In this document: positions 41,961 through 50,690 of the stretch, one piece after another
Layout of the letters: each line of letters opens with the position of its first letter
How positions within the stretch are numbered: the first letter of the stretch is position 1
Origin: Mumia xiangluensis
GTDB taxonomy: Bacteria > Actinomycetota > Actinomycetes > Propionibacteriales > Nocardioidaceae
Direction: 5' to 3'
DNA: 64,000 nucleotides
Assembly: GCF_010994095.1 (NCBI RefSeq)
Contig: NZ_WJYO01000002.1
Span: 124,001 to 188,000 of the forward strand
Made by a program: the position numbers and the translations under genes
The notes under the pieces: model-generated
The model's database searches: none
The model's input: only the letters and a program-made list of their open reading frames with translations
What the model was told of the DNA's origin: nothing

Positions 41961-42518
41961 ATGACCGAGCCCACCCCGGACACCCGCACCCCGTACGACG
42001 TGGCGGTGCTGTTCGAGCAGGAGCTCTCCGCGCTCGACGCACAGCAGCTCACGTCCTTGCACGAGGGCCTCGACGACCCTGTCGTCTACCACCTGCTGCT
42101 GCCCATCGAGGACGCTGCCGCCACCATGGCGACGTCGCTCGGCGTGCTCGGCGGCGCCGATCTGGCGATGCCGGACGCGCGCTCGATCGGCGACATCGAC
42201 AAGGCGGTCACCGAGGCCGGCGAGGACTCGCTTCGGCGCTCGATCGACCTCGTCGTGGCCGCCGGCAACGCCGACACCTCCGCCCGCGGCACCCTGACCC
42301 GTGACGACCCGGTCAACGCCCTCGCCGACCTGGTGACCGAGGTGGGCGCCGAGGAGGCCATCATCCTCACCACGTCGCACGTCTTCTCGTCGTTCTTCCA
42401 CGTCGACTGGGCCTCCCGTGCCGAGCGCAAGCTCGACGTCCCGACGCTGCACCTCATCGAGCACGAGTCGTTCGACGCGCAGTCGTCCGGCGCCGGCGAG
42501 GGCGCGTCCCTGATCTGA
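41961..42518 (+). CDS. Conserved-looking hypothetical protein (185 aa)
   Basis: ATG 41961 follows GAAAGGCAGCAGCTG. A helical N-terminal half (PYDVAVLFEQELSALDAQQL; IEDAAATMATSLGVLGGADL) precedes an alpha/beta C-terminal half with a strand-loop (EEAIILTTSHVFSSFFHVDW, then ASRAERKLDVPTLHLIEH). The latter resembles the layout of universal-stress-like or flavodoxin-like folds, but the known ATP-binding GxxGxG is absent. No function assigned. It lies just upstream of msrB on the same strand. Confidence 0.6.
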   Translation: MTEPTPDTRTPYDVAVLFEQELSALDAQQLTSLHEGLDDPVVYHLLLPIEDAAATMATSLGVLGGADLAMPDARSIGDIDKAVTEAGEDSLRRSIDLVVAAGNADTSARGTLTRDDPVNALADLVTEVGAEEAIILTTSHVFSSFFHVDWASRAERKLDVPTLHLIEHESFDAQSSGAGEGASLI

Positions 42519-42570
42519 CCGCGCGCACGCCACGGGACGCCTCTCGCGCTCCGTGGCGTGCGCTCGTCCG

Positions 42571-42576
42571 TACGAT
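42571..42576 (+). promoter_or_regulatory. Candidate -10 TACGAT, leaderless start of msrB
   Basis: TACGAT, six bases (GGAGAC), then ATG 42583. Confidence 0.5.
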
Positions 42577-42582
42577 GGAGAC

Positions 42583-42990
42583 ATGGCGTACGAGGTCGAG
42601 AAGACGGATGACGAGTGGCGTGTCGAGCTCACGCCCCAGGAGTTCCACGTGCTGCGCGAGGCCGGCACCGAGCGGCCCTTCAGCAGCTCCTACGAGACCG
42701 ATGAGACGGCCGGCGTGTACGAGTGCCGGGCGTGTGGGGCCGAGCTGTTCCGCAGCGACACCAAGTTCGACGCGCACTGCGGCTGGCCTGCGTTCTTCTC
42801 CCCGCTGGCGGGCGACCGCGTCGAGCTGATCGAGGACGTCTCGCTCGGCATGCGCCGCGTCGAGGTCCGTTGCGCGCGGTGCGGCTCGCACCTCGGGCAC
42901 GTGTTCGAGGGCGAGGGCTTCCCGACCCCGACGGACCAGCGCTACTGCATCAACGGCGTGAGCCTCAAGCTGGTCCCCGACGCGAGCTGA
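42583..42990 (+). CDS. msrB: Peptide-methionine (R)-S-oxide reductase MsrB
   Basis: The 135-residue enzyme repairs oxidised methionine (R-sulfoxide). It shows GTERPFSSSYETDETAGVYE, the two zinc CxxC pairs (YECRACGAELF and CARCGSHLGHVF) and the catalytic Cys in TDQRYCINGVSLKL near 125, with HCGWPAFFSPL in the substrate pocket. It is a stand-alone gene; MsrA is not nearby. The short distance of the -10 suggests a leaderless message. Confidence 0.93.
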   Translation: MAYEVEKTDDEWRVELTPQEFHVLREAGTERPFSSSYETDETAGVYECRACGAELFRSDTKFDAHCGWPAFFSPLAGDRVELIEDVSLGMRRVEVRCARCGSHLGHVFEGEGFPTPTDQRYCINGVSLKLVPDAS

Positions 42991-43002
42991 CCCGCGCGAG
43001 GG

Positions 43003-43704
43003 TCAGGGCAGCGTGTCGACGATCTCGGCGACCGTCCGCAGGCGACCCGTGTAGAACGGGATCTCCTCGCGGACGTGCAGCCGAGCCTTCGACGCACGGA
43101 GGTCGCGCATGAGGTCGACGATGCGGTGCAGCTCGTCGGCCTCGAACGCGAGGAGCCACTCGTAGTCGCCCAGCGCGAACGCCGAGACCGTGTTGGCGCG
43201 CACGTCCTCGTACCCGGCGGCCATCATGCCGTGCTCGCGCAGCATCTCGCGGCGCTCGGCGTCGGGCAGGACGTACCAGTCGTAGGAGCGGACGAACGGG
43301 TAGACGCACAGGTACGCCTTGCCGCCGGGCTCGGACAGGAACGCCGGGGTGTGCGAGCGGTTGAACTCGGCCGGACGGTGCAGGCCCATCTGCGACCAGA
43401 CCGGGGCCAGGCGCTCGCCCAGCGCCGTACGCCGGAACGCGTGGTAGGCGTCCTGCACGGCGTCAGCCGTCGGCGCGTGCCACCAGATCATGAGGTCGGC
43501 GTCGGCACGCAGCGCCGAGACGTCGTACAGACCACGCACCACGAGATCGGTGTCCGCGAGCTCGGCGAACAGCTCCTCGACCTCGGCGATCGCCTTCGAC
43601 CGGTCAGCGACGTCACCGAACGGCGTCTCGAGCCGGAACACCGACCACGCCGTGTAGCGGATCGTCGCGTTCAGGGCCTCGTGGTCAACCTCGTGCGTGG
43701 TCAT
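43003..43704 (-). CDS. hemQ: Coproheme decarboxylase (chlorite-dismutase family)
   Basis: The 233-residue protein is the last step of the coproporphyrin-dependent haem pathway, converting coproheme to haem b with peroxide. Visible features are [15 protein letters not shown] near 16, the catalytic Tyr in [15 protein letters not shown] near 145-160, the proximal His in [15 protein letters not shown], and [14 protein letters not shown]. The start is ATG 43704, four bases after the hemY stop. CAGAAT lies six bases before the ATG inside the end of hemY, but an operon message is simpler. Confidence 0.92.
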   Translation of the reverse strand: MTTHEVDHEALNATIRYTAWSVFRLETPFGDVADRSKAIAEVEELFAELADTDLVVRGLYDVSALRADADLMIWWHAPTADAVQDAYHAFRRTALGERLAPVWSQMGLHRPAEFNRSHTPAFLSEPGGKAYLCVYPFVRSYDWYVLPDAERREMLREHGMMAAGYEDVRANTVSAFALGDYEWLLAFEADELHRIVDLMRDLRASKARLHVREEIPFYTGRLRTVAEIVDTLP

Positions 43705-43708
43705 GTCC

Positions 43709-45121
43709 TCATTCTGCCTCTCGTCGCCGCGAGCTCTCGAGGTGGTCGATGATCTGCAGGGCGGCGGCCCGACCCGACGCGATGACGGCAGGGATCCCGA
43801 CCCCGCCGTACGCGGCGCCGCACACCGCCAGCCCCGGCGTCCCCGCGACCGCCTCGTCGATCTGGGCGACGCGCGCGAGGTGCCCGACCGTGTACTGCGG
43901 GAGCCCGCCACCCCATCGCTGCACGTGCGCGTCGACGAGCGGGCCGCTGAGACCGATCGCGTCGCCCAGGTCGGCGACGGCCGTCGCGACGAGCTCGGAG
44001 TCGTCGCGCTGGAGCACGTGCTCCTCCCCCGCGCGTCCCAGCGACGCCCGCATCACGACGAGGTCGCCGGCGCGGCTGCCGAGCCACCCCCACTTGTTCG
44101 ACGAGAACGTCGCGGCCTTGATGGAGCGGCCTTCGACCGGGGGGACGAGGAAACCTGACCCGCTCAGGTCCGACGCGATCTGGTCGCGGCGCACCGCCAG
44201 GGTCACGATCGCCATCGACGCGTAGTCGATCTCCCGCAGGACCCTGGCGGCGATCGGCACCGACGGGGCGAGCAGCCGTGCGGTCGGCGCTGCCGGCGTG
44301 GCGAGGACGACGGCATCGGCGTCGACCCTCTCCGCGGCGTTCGCAGGTCCGACGACGAGCCGCCACCGCCCGTCGGCACCTGCAGCGATCTCGCGAACGG
44401 TGGAACGCGTGCGTACGACGATGCTCGGGTGGCTGAGCACCTCGCGCGGCAGCTGCCACAGGCCGCCGTCGAGACCCGCGAAGACGGGCGGCAGGCCGGG
44501 TGACGCCGCAGCCGTCTGCTCCGCCGCCGCGTGCGCGATCCGGCTGCCGCGCTTGTGCAGGGCCCAGATCGCGGGTGCGGCCGCCTGGACGGAGAGCTCG
44601 TTCGCATGGCCCGCGTAGACGCCGCCGAGCAGCGGCTCCACGAGGACGTCGACGACCTCGCGGCCGAGTCGGCGCCCCACGTAGGAAGCGACCGACACGT
44701 CGTCCGACGGGGTCGGCACGGGCAGGTCGGCCCGGGCACGGACCAGCCCCGCGCGGCTCAGCACCCGGCTGTCGGCCAGGGCCGCCATGCTGCTCGGGAC
44801 CCCCATCACCGACGGCGGCAGCGAACGCAACGCGCTGCGTGTCCAGAGCGCGGCGCTGACCGGTTCGGGATGGACGAGGCGCTCGCCCAGCCCCACCTCC
44901 CGGGCGAGCGCGACCGCTTCGGGCCGCCGGTTCAGCATCGACTCGGCTCCGACGTCGACCGTGACGCCGCCGACCTCCGCGCCGGCGAGCTTGCCGCCGG
45001 CGTGGTCCGTCGACTCGTACACGGTGACGACCGCGTCGGGCAACCGCGTGGCGACCTCGCGGGCAGCCGTGGCGCCGGCGAGACCGCCACCGACGACCGC
45101 GACGTGCACGGAGGAGCTCAT
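43709..45121 (-). CDS. hemY: Coproporphyrinogen III oxidase (HemY/CgoX type)
   Basis: The 470-residue FAD enzyme has the N-terminal dinucleotide fold [20 protein letters not shown], the second FAD segment [20 protein letters not shown], and a C-terminal FAD contact near [20 protein letters not shown]. With HemE and HemQ adjacent, it should oxidise coproporphyrinogen to coproporphyrin, as in Gram-positive bacteria, rather than protoporphyrinogen. It follows hemE by 11 bp and precedes hemQ by 4 bp, one operon. Confidence 0.9.
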   Translation of the reverse strand: MSSSVHVAVVGGGLAGATAAREVATRLPDAVVTVYESTDHAGGKLAGAEVGGVTVDVGAESMLNRRPEAVALAREVGLGERLVHPEPVSAALWTRSALRSLPPSVMGVPSSMAALADSRVLSRAGLVRARADLPVPTPSDDVSVASYVGRRLGREVVDVLVEPLLGGVYAGHANELSVQAAAPAIWALHKRGSRIAHAAAEQTAAASPGLPPVFAGLDGGLWQLPREVLSHPSIVVRTRSTVREIAAGADGRWRLVVGPANAAERVDADAVVLATPAAPTARLLAPSVPIAARVLREIDYASMAIVTLAVRRDQIASDLSGSGFLVPPVEGRSIKAATFSSNKWGWLGSRAGDLVVMRASLGRAGEEHVLQRDDSELVATAVADLGDAIGLSGPLVDAHVQRWGGGLPQYTVGHLARVAQIDEAVAGTPGLAVCGAAYGGVGIPAVIASGRAAALQIIDHLESSRRREAE

Positions 45122-45132
45122 GCGCCGTCCCT

Positions 45133-46350
45133 TCAGCGAACCTCGTACGCGTGGACGTGGTCGACCAGGCGTGCCAACGCGTCAGGGTCGGTCGCCGGGA
45201 GGACGCCGTGGCCGAGGTTGAACACGTGGCCCCGCGCCTTGCTCCCCGCCTTGAGGACAGCGTCCGCCTTGGCCTTAATGATGTCGTCCGGAGCGAAGAG
45301 GACCGTCGGGTCCAGGTTGCCCTGGACGGCGCGCTTCGAGCCGACGCGCTTGATGCCGTCGGCGAGATCGACGCGCCAGTCGACACCGACGACGTCGGCA
45401 CCCGCGTCCGCCATCTCGCCGAGGAGCTCGCCCGTGCCCACGCCGAAGTGGATCCGCGGCACCTCGAGGTCGGCTACGGCGTCGAGCACCTCGGCGGCGT
45501 ACGGCTTCACGTAGCGCTCGTAGTCGTCGCGCGACAGGGAGCCGGCCCACGAGTCGAACAGCTGGACGGCCTGCGCACCGGCTTGAACCTGGACGCGCAG
45601 GAAGGCCGCCGCGATCTTCGCGAGCCGGCCGAGGAGGGCGTCCCAGGTGTCGGGGTCGCGGTACATCAGCTCCTTGGTGAGCCGGTGGTCGCGCGACGGG
45701 CCGCCCTCGATCAGGTACGACGCCAGCGTGAACGGCGCTCCGGAGAACCCGATGAGTGGCGTGCCCTTGAGCTCACCGACGAGTCCGCGGACGGCTTCGG
45801 TGACGTACGAGACGTCGTCCGGCTCGAGGTCACGGAGCTGCGACTCGACGTCCTTGACGGAGCGGATCGGGTTCTCGACGACCGGCCCGGTGCCCGGAAC
45901 GATGTCGAGGTCGACCCCGATGGCCTTGAGGGGCACCACGATGTCGGAGTAGAAGATCGCCGCGTCGACGCCGTAGCGGCGCACCGGCTGCATCGTGATC
46001 TCCACGACCATCTCGGGGCGCGTGCACGACTCGAGCATCGGCACACCCTGGCGTACCTTCCGGTACTCCGGGAGCGACCGGCCCGCCTGGCGCATGAACC
46101 ATACGGGGACGTGGCTGGGCTTCTCGCCCCGGCAGGCCGCGAGGAAGGCGCTGGCGGGTGCCCCCTCCGGCTTCGCGTCAGGTGCCTTCGGCTTGGCTGC
46201 CGTCTCCGACTTCGCTGCCTTCTCCGGCTTCGCTGCCTTCTCTGGCTTCGCGTCGGGTGCCTTCGGCTTGGTCGCCTTCTCTGGCTTCGCGGCGTCAGGC
46301 TTCACAGGTGTCGGCTCAGCGGACTTGTCGTCCTTCTGCGGGGCGCTCAC
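45133..46350 (-). CDS. hemE: Uroporphyrinogen decarboxylase with a Lys/Ala/Pro-rich N-terminal extension
   Basis: The 405-residue protein decarboxylates uroporphyrinogen III to coproporphyrinogen III. The HemE barrel begins at about residue 66 ([20 protein letters not shown], then [10 protein letters not shown]) and includes [39 protein letters not shown] and [16 protein letters not shown]. Before it lie about 60 unusual residues rich in repeated A-K-P-E-K units. Start GTG 46350 has GAGGA eight bases upstream; the next internal starts would be inside the conserved barrel, so the extension is probably translated. It is the first gene of hemE-hemY-hemQ. Confidence 0.9.
   Translation of the reverse strand: MSAPQKDDKSAEPTPVKPDAAKPEKATKPKAPDAKPEKAAKPEKAAKSETAAKPKAPDAKPEGAPASAFLAACRGEKPSHVPVWFMRQAGRSLPEYRKVRQGVPMLESCTRPEMVVEITMQPVRRYGVDAAIFYSDIVVPLKAIGVDLDIVPGTGPVVENPIRSVKDVESQLRDLEPDDVSYVTEAVRGLVGELKGTPLIGFSGAPFTLASYLIEGGPSRDHRLTKELMYRDPDTWDALLGRLAKIAAAFLRVQVQAGAQAVQLFDSWAGSLSRDDYERYVKPYAAEVLDAVADLEVPRIHFGVGTGELLGEMADAGADVVGVDWRVDLADGIKRVGSKRAVQGNLDPTVLFAPDDIIKAKADAVLKAGSKARGHVFNLGHGVLPATDPDALARLVDHVHAYEVR
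46162..46308. repeat. Low-complexity repeat encoding A-K-P-E-K units in HemE
   Basis: Imperfect 18-30 bp units of ggcttcgctgccttctc type encode about 48 residues of Lys/Pro/Ala/Glu. Several units are near-identical, as if recently expanded. Confidence 0.75.
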
Positions 46351-46409
46351 ACGTCGATCCTCGCAGGTCGCACGGCGCGTCGCTGCTCCAGGTCTGCGCC
46401 AGGGCGATC

Positions 46410-46415
46410 TAAGGT
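46410..46415 (+). promoter_or_regulatory. Candidate -10 TAAGGT, leaderless start of the DUF3000 gene
   Basis: TAAGGT, six bases (GGGGGA), then ATG 46422. Divergent from hemE. Confidence 0.55.
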
Positions 46416-46421
46416 GGGGGA

Positions 46422-47024
46422 ATGGCAGCACGGAGCGAGCTCGACGGTCAGCCGTCCGAGTTCATCGATGCTGTCGCCGCGCTGCGCGACGCCGAGCTGC
46501 GACCTGAGGTGGTGTGCGAGGAGCTTCCGGCTCCCCGACGGATCGCCCCGTACTCGTACGCGCAGAGCGGCGACGTCCACGCTGGTGGCGAGGAGATCGG
46601 CACCGGCCGCCTCGTCCTGCTCCACGACCCGGGCGGCAACGACGCCTGGCAGGGCACCTTCCGCCTGGTGACGTTCACGCGTGCCGACGTCGACGCGGAG
46701 ATGGCGGCGGACCCGGTCCTGCCGGAGGTCGGCTGGAGCTGGCTGGTCGAGTCCCTCTACTCCCGCAGCGCTGCGTACGTCGCGCCGAGCGGCAGCGTCA
46801 CGACCGTCCGCACCGAGGGGTTCGGTGGGATGGAGGAGGACGGCTCGCGCGCACAGCTGGAGATCCGTGCCTCGTGGACGCCGCTCTTCGGATCGGGCGA
46901 GGACCTGGCGCGACACGCCTCCGCGTGGAGCGAGCTGCTCTGCAACGTCGCCGGGCTCCCGCCGCTGGCCCCCGGTGTGCTGACCCTGCCCCGCCGTGGG
47001 CGCGAGGGACGGCCGCGGCGGTGA
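46422..47024 (+). CDS. DUF3000 family protein
   Basis: The 200-residue actinobacterial protein has the DUF3000 outline: [20 protein letters not shown], then [49 protein letters not shown], and a C-terminal [20 protein letters not shown]. No function is known to me, though in many actinobacteria it is linked to the RNase D and hemE genes as here. It overlaps the RNase D start by GTGA. Confidence 0.87.
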   Translation: MAARSELDGQPSEFIDAVAALRDAELRPEVVCEELPAPRRIAPYSYAQSGDVHAGGEEIGTGRLVLLHDPGGNDAWQGTFRLVTFTRADVDAEMAADPVLPEVGWSWLVESLYSRSAAYVAPSGSVTTVRTEGFGGMEEDGSRAQLEIRASWTPLFGSGEDLARHASAWSELLCNVAGLPPLAPGVLTLPRRGREGRPRR

Positions 47025-48286
47025 CCGACACCATCGAGCCCCCCGCCGAGGATCCGGCGGAGGCGGCCGCCGAGGAGCCGCCCGAACCGGTGGTGCTGCC
47101 GCCGTTGGAGCTGCACGAGCCGCTGCCTGGTGTTGTCGACGACCCCGACATGCTCGCCGCTGTGCTCGATCAGCTGCGGGCAGGCACCGGGCCGGTCGCG
47201 ATCGACGCCGAGCGGGCGTCGGGCTACCGCTACTCCCAGCGCGCCTACCTCATCCAGCTGCGCCGAGAAGGCGCCGGCACGTCGCTGATCGACCCGGTGG
47301 CGTTCGACGACCTCAGAGCGCTCGACGAGGTGCTGGCGCCGACGGAGTGGATCCTGCACGCCGCGACGCAGGACCTGCCGTCGCTCGCCGAGGTGGGGCT
47401 GCGCCCGCGCACGCTGTTCGACACGGAGCTGGCAGGCCGGCTGCTCAACCTTCCCCGGGTCGGCCTCGCGGCGCTCGTGCAGGAGGTCTTCGGGATGAGC
47501 CTCGCCAAGGAGCACTCTGCCGCCGACTGGTCCACCCGTCCGCTGCCCGAGCCGTGGCTCCTGTACGCGGCGCTCGACGTCGAGCCCCTCGTCGGGCTGC
47601 GCGACGAGCTCGAGCGGCGGCTCGACGAGGCCGGCAAGCTGGAGTGGGCGCAAGAGGAGTTCTCGGCCCTGCTGTCGTTCACCGGTCCCCCGCCGCGAGC
47701 CGAGCCCTGGCGCCGTACGTCCGGCATCCACAAGGTCCGTGGTGCCCGCCGGCTCGCCCTCGTCCGCTCCCTGTGGGAGGCGCGCGACGCCATCGCCCGC
47801 GAGCGCGACATCACCCCCGGCCGGGTGCTCAACGACGCCGTGATCGTGGCGATCGCCCGTGCGAACCCCGCCAGCCGTCAGGAGCTCCGCGACCTCGACG
47901 TGATGCGCAGTCGCGGGGCGCGCCGCTACCTCGACACGTGGGACACCGCGGTGACGCAAGCACGTGAGGTGCTCGAGCGCGACCTGCCGTCGGCGGCGTC
48001 GAGCGATGCCGACGGCCCACCACCGGCTCGCGCGTGGCCCGATCGCAACCCGGAGGCCGCCGCGCGGCTCGCCGCGTACCGCACCGCGCTGACCGCGATC
48101 GCCGAGCGCCACGACCTCCCCTCGGAGAACCTCCTCACGCCGGAGATCGTCCGACGCCTCGCCTGGGACGACCCCGCAGGCGGCGACCAGGACGCGGTGG
48201 CGGAGTTCCTCACCAGCCGCGGCGCACGTCCCTGGCAGGTGGCCCTCACGGCGGCGGCGCTCGCCGCCGCCCGCAGCAGCCGCTGA
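47021..48286 (+). CDS. rnd: Ribonuclease D-like 3'-5' exonuclease with HRDC domains
   Basis: The 421-residue protein has a DEDDy exonuclease domain (VAIDAERASGYRYSQRAYLI near 55, ILHAATQDLPSLAEVGLR near 115, and YAALDVEPLVGLRDELE with the late Tyr/Asp) followed by HRDC repeats (VRGARRLALVRSLWEARDA near 240; RNPEAAARLAAYRTALTAIA near 350). RNase D-type enzymes trim tRNA and other stable RNA 3' ends. The first ~30 residues are acidic, Pro-rich. GTG 47021 overlaps the DUF3000 stop. Confidence 0.9.
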   Translation: MTDTIEPPAEDPAEAAAEEPPEPVVLPPLELHEPLPGVVDDPDMLAAVLDQLRAGTGPVAIDAERASGYRYSQRAYLIQLRREGAGTSLIDPVAFDDLRALDEVLAPTEWILHAATQDLPSLAEVGLRPRTLFDTELAGRLLNLPRVGLAALVQEVFGMSLAKEHSAADWSTRPLPEPWLLYAALDVEPLVGLRDELERRLDEAGKLEWAQEEFSALLSFTGPPPRAEPWRRTSGIHKVRGARRLALVRSLWEARDAIARERDITPGRVLNDAVIVAIARANPASRQELRDLDVMRSRGARRYLDTWDTAVTQAREVLERDLPSAASSDADGPPPARAWPDRNPEAAARLAAYRTALTAIAERHDLPSENLLTPEIVRRLAWDDPAGGDQDAVAEFLTSRGARPWQVALTAAALAAARSSR

Positions 48287-48287
48287 C

Positions 48288-48312
48288 CCCGTCGTACGGC
48301 GGTCTCTGACCG
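48288..48312. repeat. 25-bp direct repeat, copy 1
   Basis: cccgtcgtacggcggtctct plus gaccg, identical to 48334-48358, with a 46-bp period, in the gap after the RNase D stop. Confidence 0.9.
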
Positions 48313-48333
48313 GGTCGCGCGGCCGTCTCAGAA

Positions 48334-48358
48334 CCCGTCGTACGGCGGTCTCTGACCG
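48334..48358. repeat. 25-bp direct repeat, copy 2
   Basis: Exact copy of 48288-48312, 17 bp before the -10 of the next gene. Its TCTGA and the TCAGA between copies can pair weakly. Confidence 0.9.
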
Positions 48359-48374
48359 CGTCCGGGCAGCCCAC

Positions 48375-48380
48375 TAGGCT
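48375..48380 (+). promoter_or_regulatory. Candidate -10 TAGGCT, leaderless start of the 199-aa hypothetical
   Basis: TAGGCT, six bases (GGGCCG), then GTG 48387. Confidence 0.55.
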
Positions 48381-48386
48381 GGGCCG

Positions 48387-48986
48387 GTGGCCGAGTTCAA
48401 GAAGCCGCTCGTCGCGGGTCCGGACCTGTTCGCGTCGCTTCCCGGCGACGACGACCCGCTGACGCGCGCCGAGGCGGGAGCCCGAGTCGCGCACCTCCTG
48501 GTGCGCGGTGCCCGGGATGCCTCCGACCGTGAGACAACCGACCGGGTTCTCGCGCTGGCCGACGAGCACGGGCTCGACCTCCTGGCCGAGCTGTGGGCGA
48601 CCGCGCCGGCCGACTCCCTCGCGGGGGCCTTGTGGCGTCTGTACGTCCTGAGGACCTGGGTGCGTCGCGACCCGGTGCGCGCGGCACGCGAGTTCGACGC
48701 CGGCAAACGCCACGCGCCGGTCGACGAGGTCGTCGCGGGCGTGGTCGACCCGCCCGGGCCGCAGGAGGTCGTCGCTCTGGTCGACGCGGTGGTGCGCGGC
48801 GTCGTGACGAACGACCTGGCCGACACGCTGGACCGCGCGGCGGCGTTTGCCCGGATCGTCGGGATCGGGCGGGCTGCACTCGACGAGGACGAGGGCGACG
48901 ACGCCCTCAGCGCCCTCCGCCTCGTCGACACCGCGGCAGCCCTTCAGCGAGCCGCAGCCCATGAGCGCCAGGGCGACCTCGGCTAG
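48387..48986 (+). CDS. Conserved-looking actinobacterial hypothetical (199 aa)
   Basis: A soluble, all-helical 199-residue protein: VAEFKKPLVAGPDLFASLPG, then ARVAHLLVRGARDASDRETT, LWRLYVLRTWVRRDPVRAAR, and a long C-terminal helix ending AAAHERQGDLG. No signal, metal motif or catalytic site is apparent. It sits after RNase D in an arrangement common near hemE in actinobacteria, but I do not recognise a named family. GTG 48387 is supported by the -10 geometry. Confidence 0.6.
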   Translation: MAEFKKPLVAGPDLFASLPGDDDPLTRAEAGARVAHLLVRGARDASDRETTDRVLALADEHGLDLLAELWATAPADSLAGALWRLYVLRTWVRRDPVRAAREFDAGKRHAPVDEVVAGVVDPPGPQEVVALVDAVVRGVVTNDLADTLDRAAAFARIVGIGRAALDEDEGDDALSALRLVDTAAALQRAAAHERQGDLG

Positions 48987-49019
48987 CAGCGACCGGACGC
49001 GGGTTTGGGAGGCGTGCCC

Positions 49020-49025
49020 TAGGCT
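49020..49025 (+). promoter_or_regulatory. Candidate -10 TAGGCT for the structured leader and oxidoreductase gene
   Basis: TAGGCT, followed about 6 nt later by the potential structured leader at 49031-49116; the start codon is about 190 bp away, so this message has a long 5' UTR. Confidence 0.4.
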
Positions 49026-49030
49026 GGTGC

Positions 49031-49116
49031 GTGCGCCGGGCTGCGGTAGCCCCGGGTCCCACAGTTAGCCGCTACGAGCGGCCATGCGCCGTGAGGCGCT
49101 TCCCAGCCCGGCGCAC
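49031..49116 (+). ncRNA. Candidate structured 5' leader RNA (86 nt, multi-hairpin)
   Basis: A perfect 13-bp closing stem (GTGCGCCGGGCTG, 49031-49043, with CAGCCCGGCGCAC, 49104-49116) encloses at least two further hairpins: GCCGC-TACGA-GCGGC (49068-49082) and GCGCC-GTGA-GGCGC (49086-49099), the latter with a GNRA-type GTGA tetraloop. It starts just after the -10 and ends 96 nt before the start of the disulfide oxidoreductase gene. It fits no riboswitch class I recall and lacks tRNA, SRP and cobalamin hallmarks. It could be a cis-regulatory element or a terminator-like structure. Confidence 0.45.
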
Positions 49117-49212
49117 AGCTTCCGCCCCGAGCCGTCCGCCGCTTGCCCTCGACTTCCCTGCGGCCTCCCCCGTGCACTGCGCGATTCCTCTGCGTACGCC
49201 ATGCTCGGCGTC

Positions 49213-50607
49213 ATGGATGCTGCTCAGGCCGAGACTGTCGACGTCATCGTGATCGGGACCGGGCCGGGCGGAGAGTACGCGACGGGCGAGCTCGCCCGCG
49301 CCGGACTCTCGGTGGTGGCCGTCGAGGCTGCTCTGGTCGGCGGCGAGTGCCCGTACTACGGCTGCATCCCCTCCAAGACCCTCATCCGCTCGGCCGACCT
49401 CCTCTCCGGCGCCCGCGTGGCCGACGGTGTCGCCGGCGCGGTCACCGTCAAACCCGACTTCGCCGACGCGTACGCCCGGGTGGTCGAGGTCACGGCCGAC
49501 TGGGACGACACCGCTGCGGTGGAGCGGCTGGAACGCGCGGGCGCGCGGCTGGTGAGGGGTACGGGCACCCTCTCGGGCCCCCGTACGGTCACGGTCGACG
49601 GTCGCTCGTGGACGGCACGGCGCGGGATCCTGCTCGACGTCGGGACCCGGCCCGCCGCACCGCCGATCGACGGCCTCGCGGCCACGCCGTACTGGACGAA
49701 CCGCGACATCCTCCGCAGCGCCGAGCCCCCGACGTCGTTGCTGGTGCTCGGCGGGGGCGCGATCGGGGTGGAGCTCGCGCAGGCGTACGCGCGGTACGGC
49801 GTCGCGGTGACCGTCGTCGAGGCGGGCCCACGCCTCCTTGCCCACGAGGAGCCCGAGTCGAGCGACCTCGTTGCGCAGGCGCTCGAGGCCGACGGCGTCA
49901 CGATCCGCGCCTCGAGCACGGTCGTCGGCGTCACGCACGACGGCGAGCGCTTCAGCCTCGACCTCGAGGACGGCACGACGCTCGACACGCAGCGGCTCCT
50001 CGTTGCGTCGGGACGTACGCCCAACACCGACCGCCTCGGCCTCGAAAGCGTCGGCGTACGCACGCAGCGCGGGTTCGTCGCCACGGACCCGCACCAGCGG
50101 GTGCTGGCGGACCAGGACTCCGGCGAGGTCGTCGACGGACTGTGGGCGATCGGGGACGCGACCGGCAAGGGAGGGTTCACCCACGTGTCGATGTATCAGG
50201 CGGAGATCGCCGTCGCCACGATCCTCGACCGCTCCGGCCCGGCTGCTTCGTACCACGCGCTCCCGCGGGTGACCTTCACCGATCCCGAGGTTGGCGCGGT
50301 CGGTCTCACCGAGGAGCAGGCGCGTGACGCCGGCCTGGCCGTGCTCACCGGCACCGCCGACCTCGCGGCATCCTCGCGCGGCGCCACGTACGGGCCGGGC
50401 GCCGCCGGGTTCGTCAAGGTGGTGGCGGACTCCGACCGTCAGGTCCTCGTGGGAGCCACGTCGGCGGGCCCGGCAGGCGGTGAGATCCTCGGAGCCCTGA
50501 CCGTCGCCATCCAGGCCGAGGTGCCTGTCGACGAGCTCCGGCAGACGATCTGGGCGTACCCGACGTTCCACCGGGCCATCGGCACCGCGATCGCCGACCT
50601 CTCCTGA
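49213..50607 (+). CDS. Pyridine nucleotide-disulfide oxidoreductase (class I)
   Basis: The 464-residue flavoprotein has the FAD fold VDVIVIGTGPGGEYATGELA, the redox disulfide GGECPYYGCIPSKTL (C-x4-C) near 40, the NAD(P) fold SLLVLGGGAIGVELAQAYAR near 175, FAD contact GLWAIGDATGKGGFTHVSMY near 310, and the C-terminal dimer interface with the catalytic HR of YPTFHRAIG. It resembles dihydrolipoamide dehydrogenase/mercuric-reductase-like enzymes, but no partner complex genes are near, so the substrate is unknown. ATG 49213 is chosen over ATG 49201 and 49084, which would be inside or near the structured leader. Confidence 0.87.
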   Translation: MDAAQAETVDVIVIGTGPGGEYATGELARAGLSVVAVEAALVGGECPYYGCIPSKTLIRSADLLSGARVADGVAGAVTVKPDFADAYARVVEVTADWDDTAAVERLERAGARLVRGTGTLSGPRTVTVDGRSWTARRGILLDVGTRPAAPPIDGLAATPYWTNRDILRSAEPPTSLLVLGGGAIGVELAQAYARYGVAVTVVEAGPRLLAHEEPESSDLVAQALEADGVTIRASSTVVGVTHDGERFSLDLEDGTTLDTQRLLVASGRTPNTDRLGLESVGVRTQRGFVATDPHQRVLADQDSGEVVDGLWAIGDATGKGGFTHVSMYQAEIAVATILDRSGPAASYHALPRVTFTDPEVGAVGLTEEQARDAGLAVLTGTADLAASSRGATYGPGAAGFVKVVADSDRQVLVGATSAGPAGGEILGALTVAIQAEVPVDELRQTIWAYPTFHRAIGTAIADLS

Positions 50608-50632
50608 CCGACACGGCCCCGGCCTGGTCCGA

Positions 50633-50648
50633 GGTGACGGATGTCACC
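50633..50648. terminator. Hairpin after the disulfide oxidoreductase gene
   Basis: GGTGAC-GGAT-GTCACC, a perfect 6-bp stem 26 bp after the stop and 31 bp before the next -10. No T-run; a modest candidate. Confidence 0.45.
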
Positions 50649-50678
50649 GCGCGCACCGGCGGCCTGGGAGTGTCCGGT

Positions 50679-50684
50679 TAGACT
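50679..50684 (+). promoter_or_regulatory. Candidate -10 TAGACT, leaderless start of the small secreted protein
   Basis: TAGACT, six bases (GCTCCG), then GTG 50691. Confidence 0.55.
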
Positions 50685-50690
50685 GCTCCG

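Noticed and set aside
43711-43716. CAGAAT six bases before hemQ as an internal leaderless promoter
   Set aside because: It lies inside the end of hemY in a tight operon; the match is weaker than the others, so I do not count it in the series.
49031-49116. tRNA, SRP RNA or cobalamin riboswitch
   Set aside because: There is no T-loop TTCGA, no CCA-type acceptor end, no SRP GGAA/GCAG core and no B12 box, so I kept it only as an unclassified structured leader.
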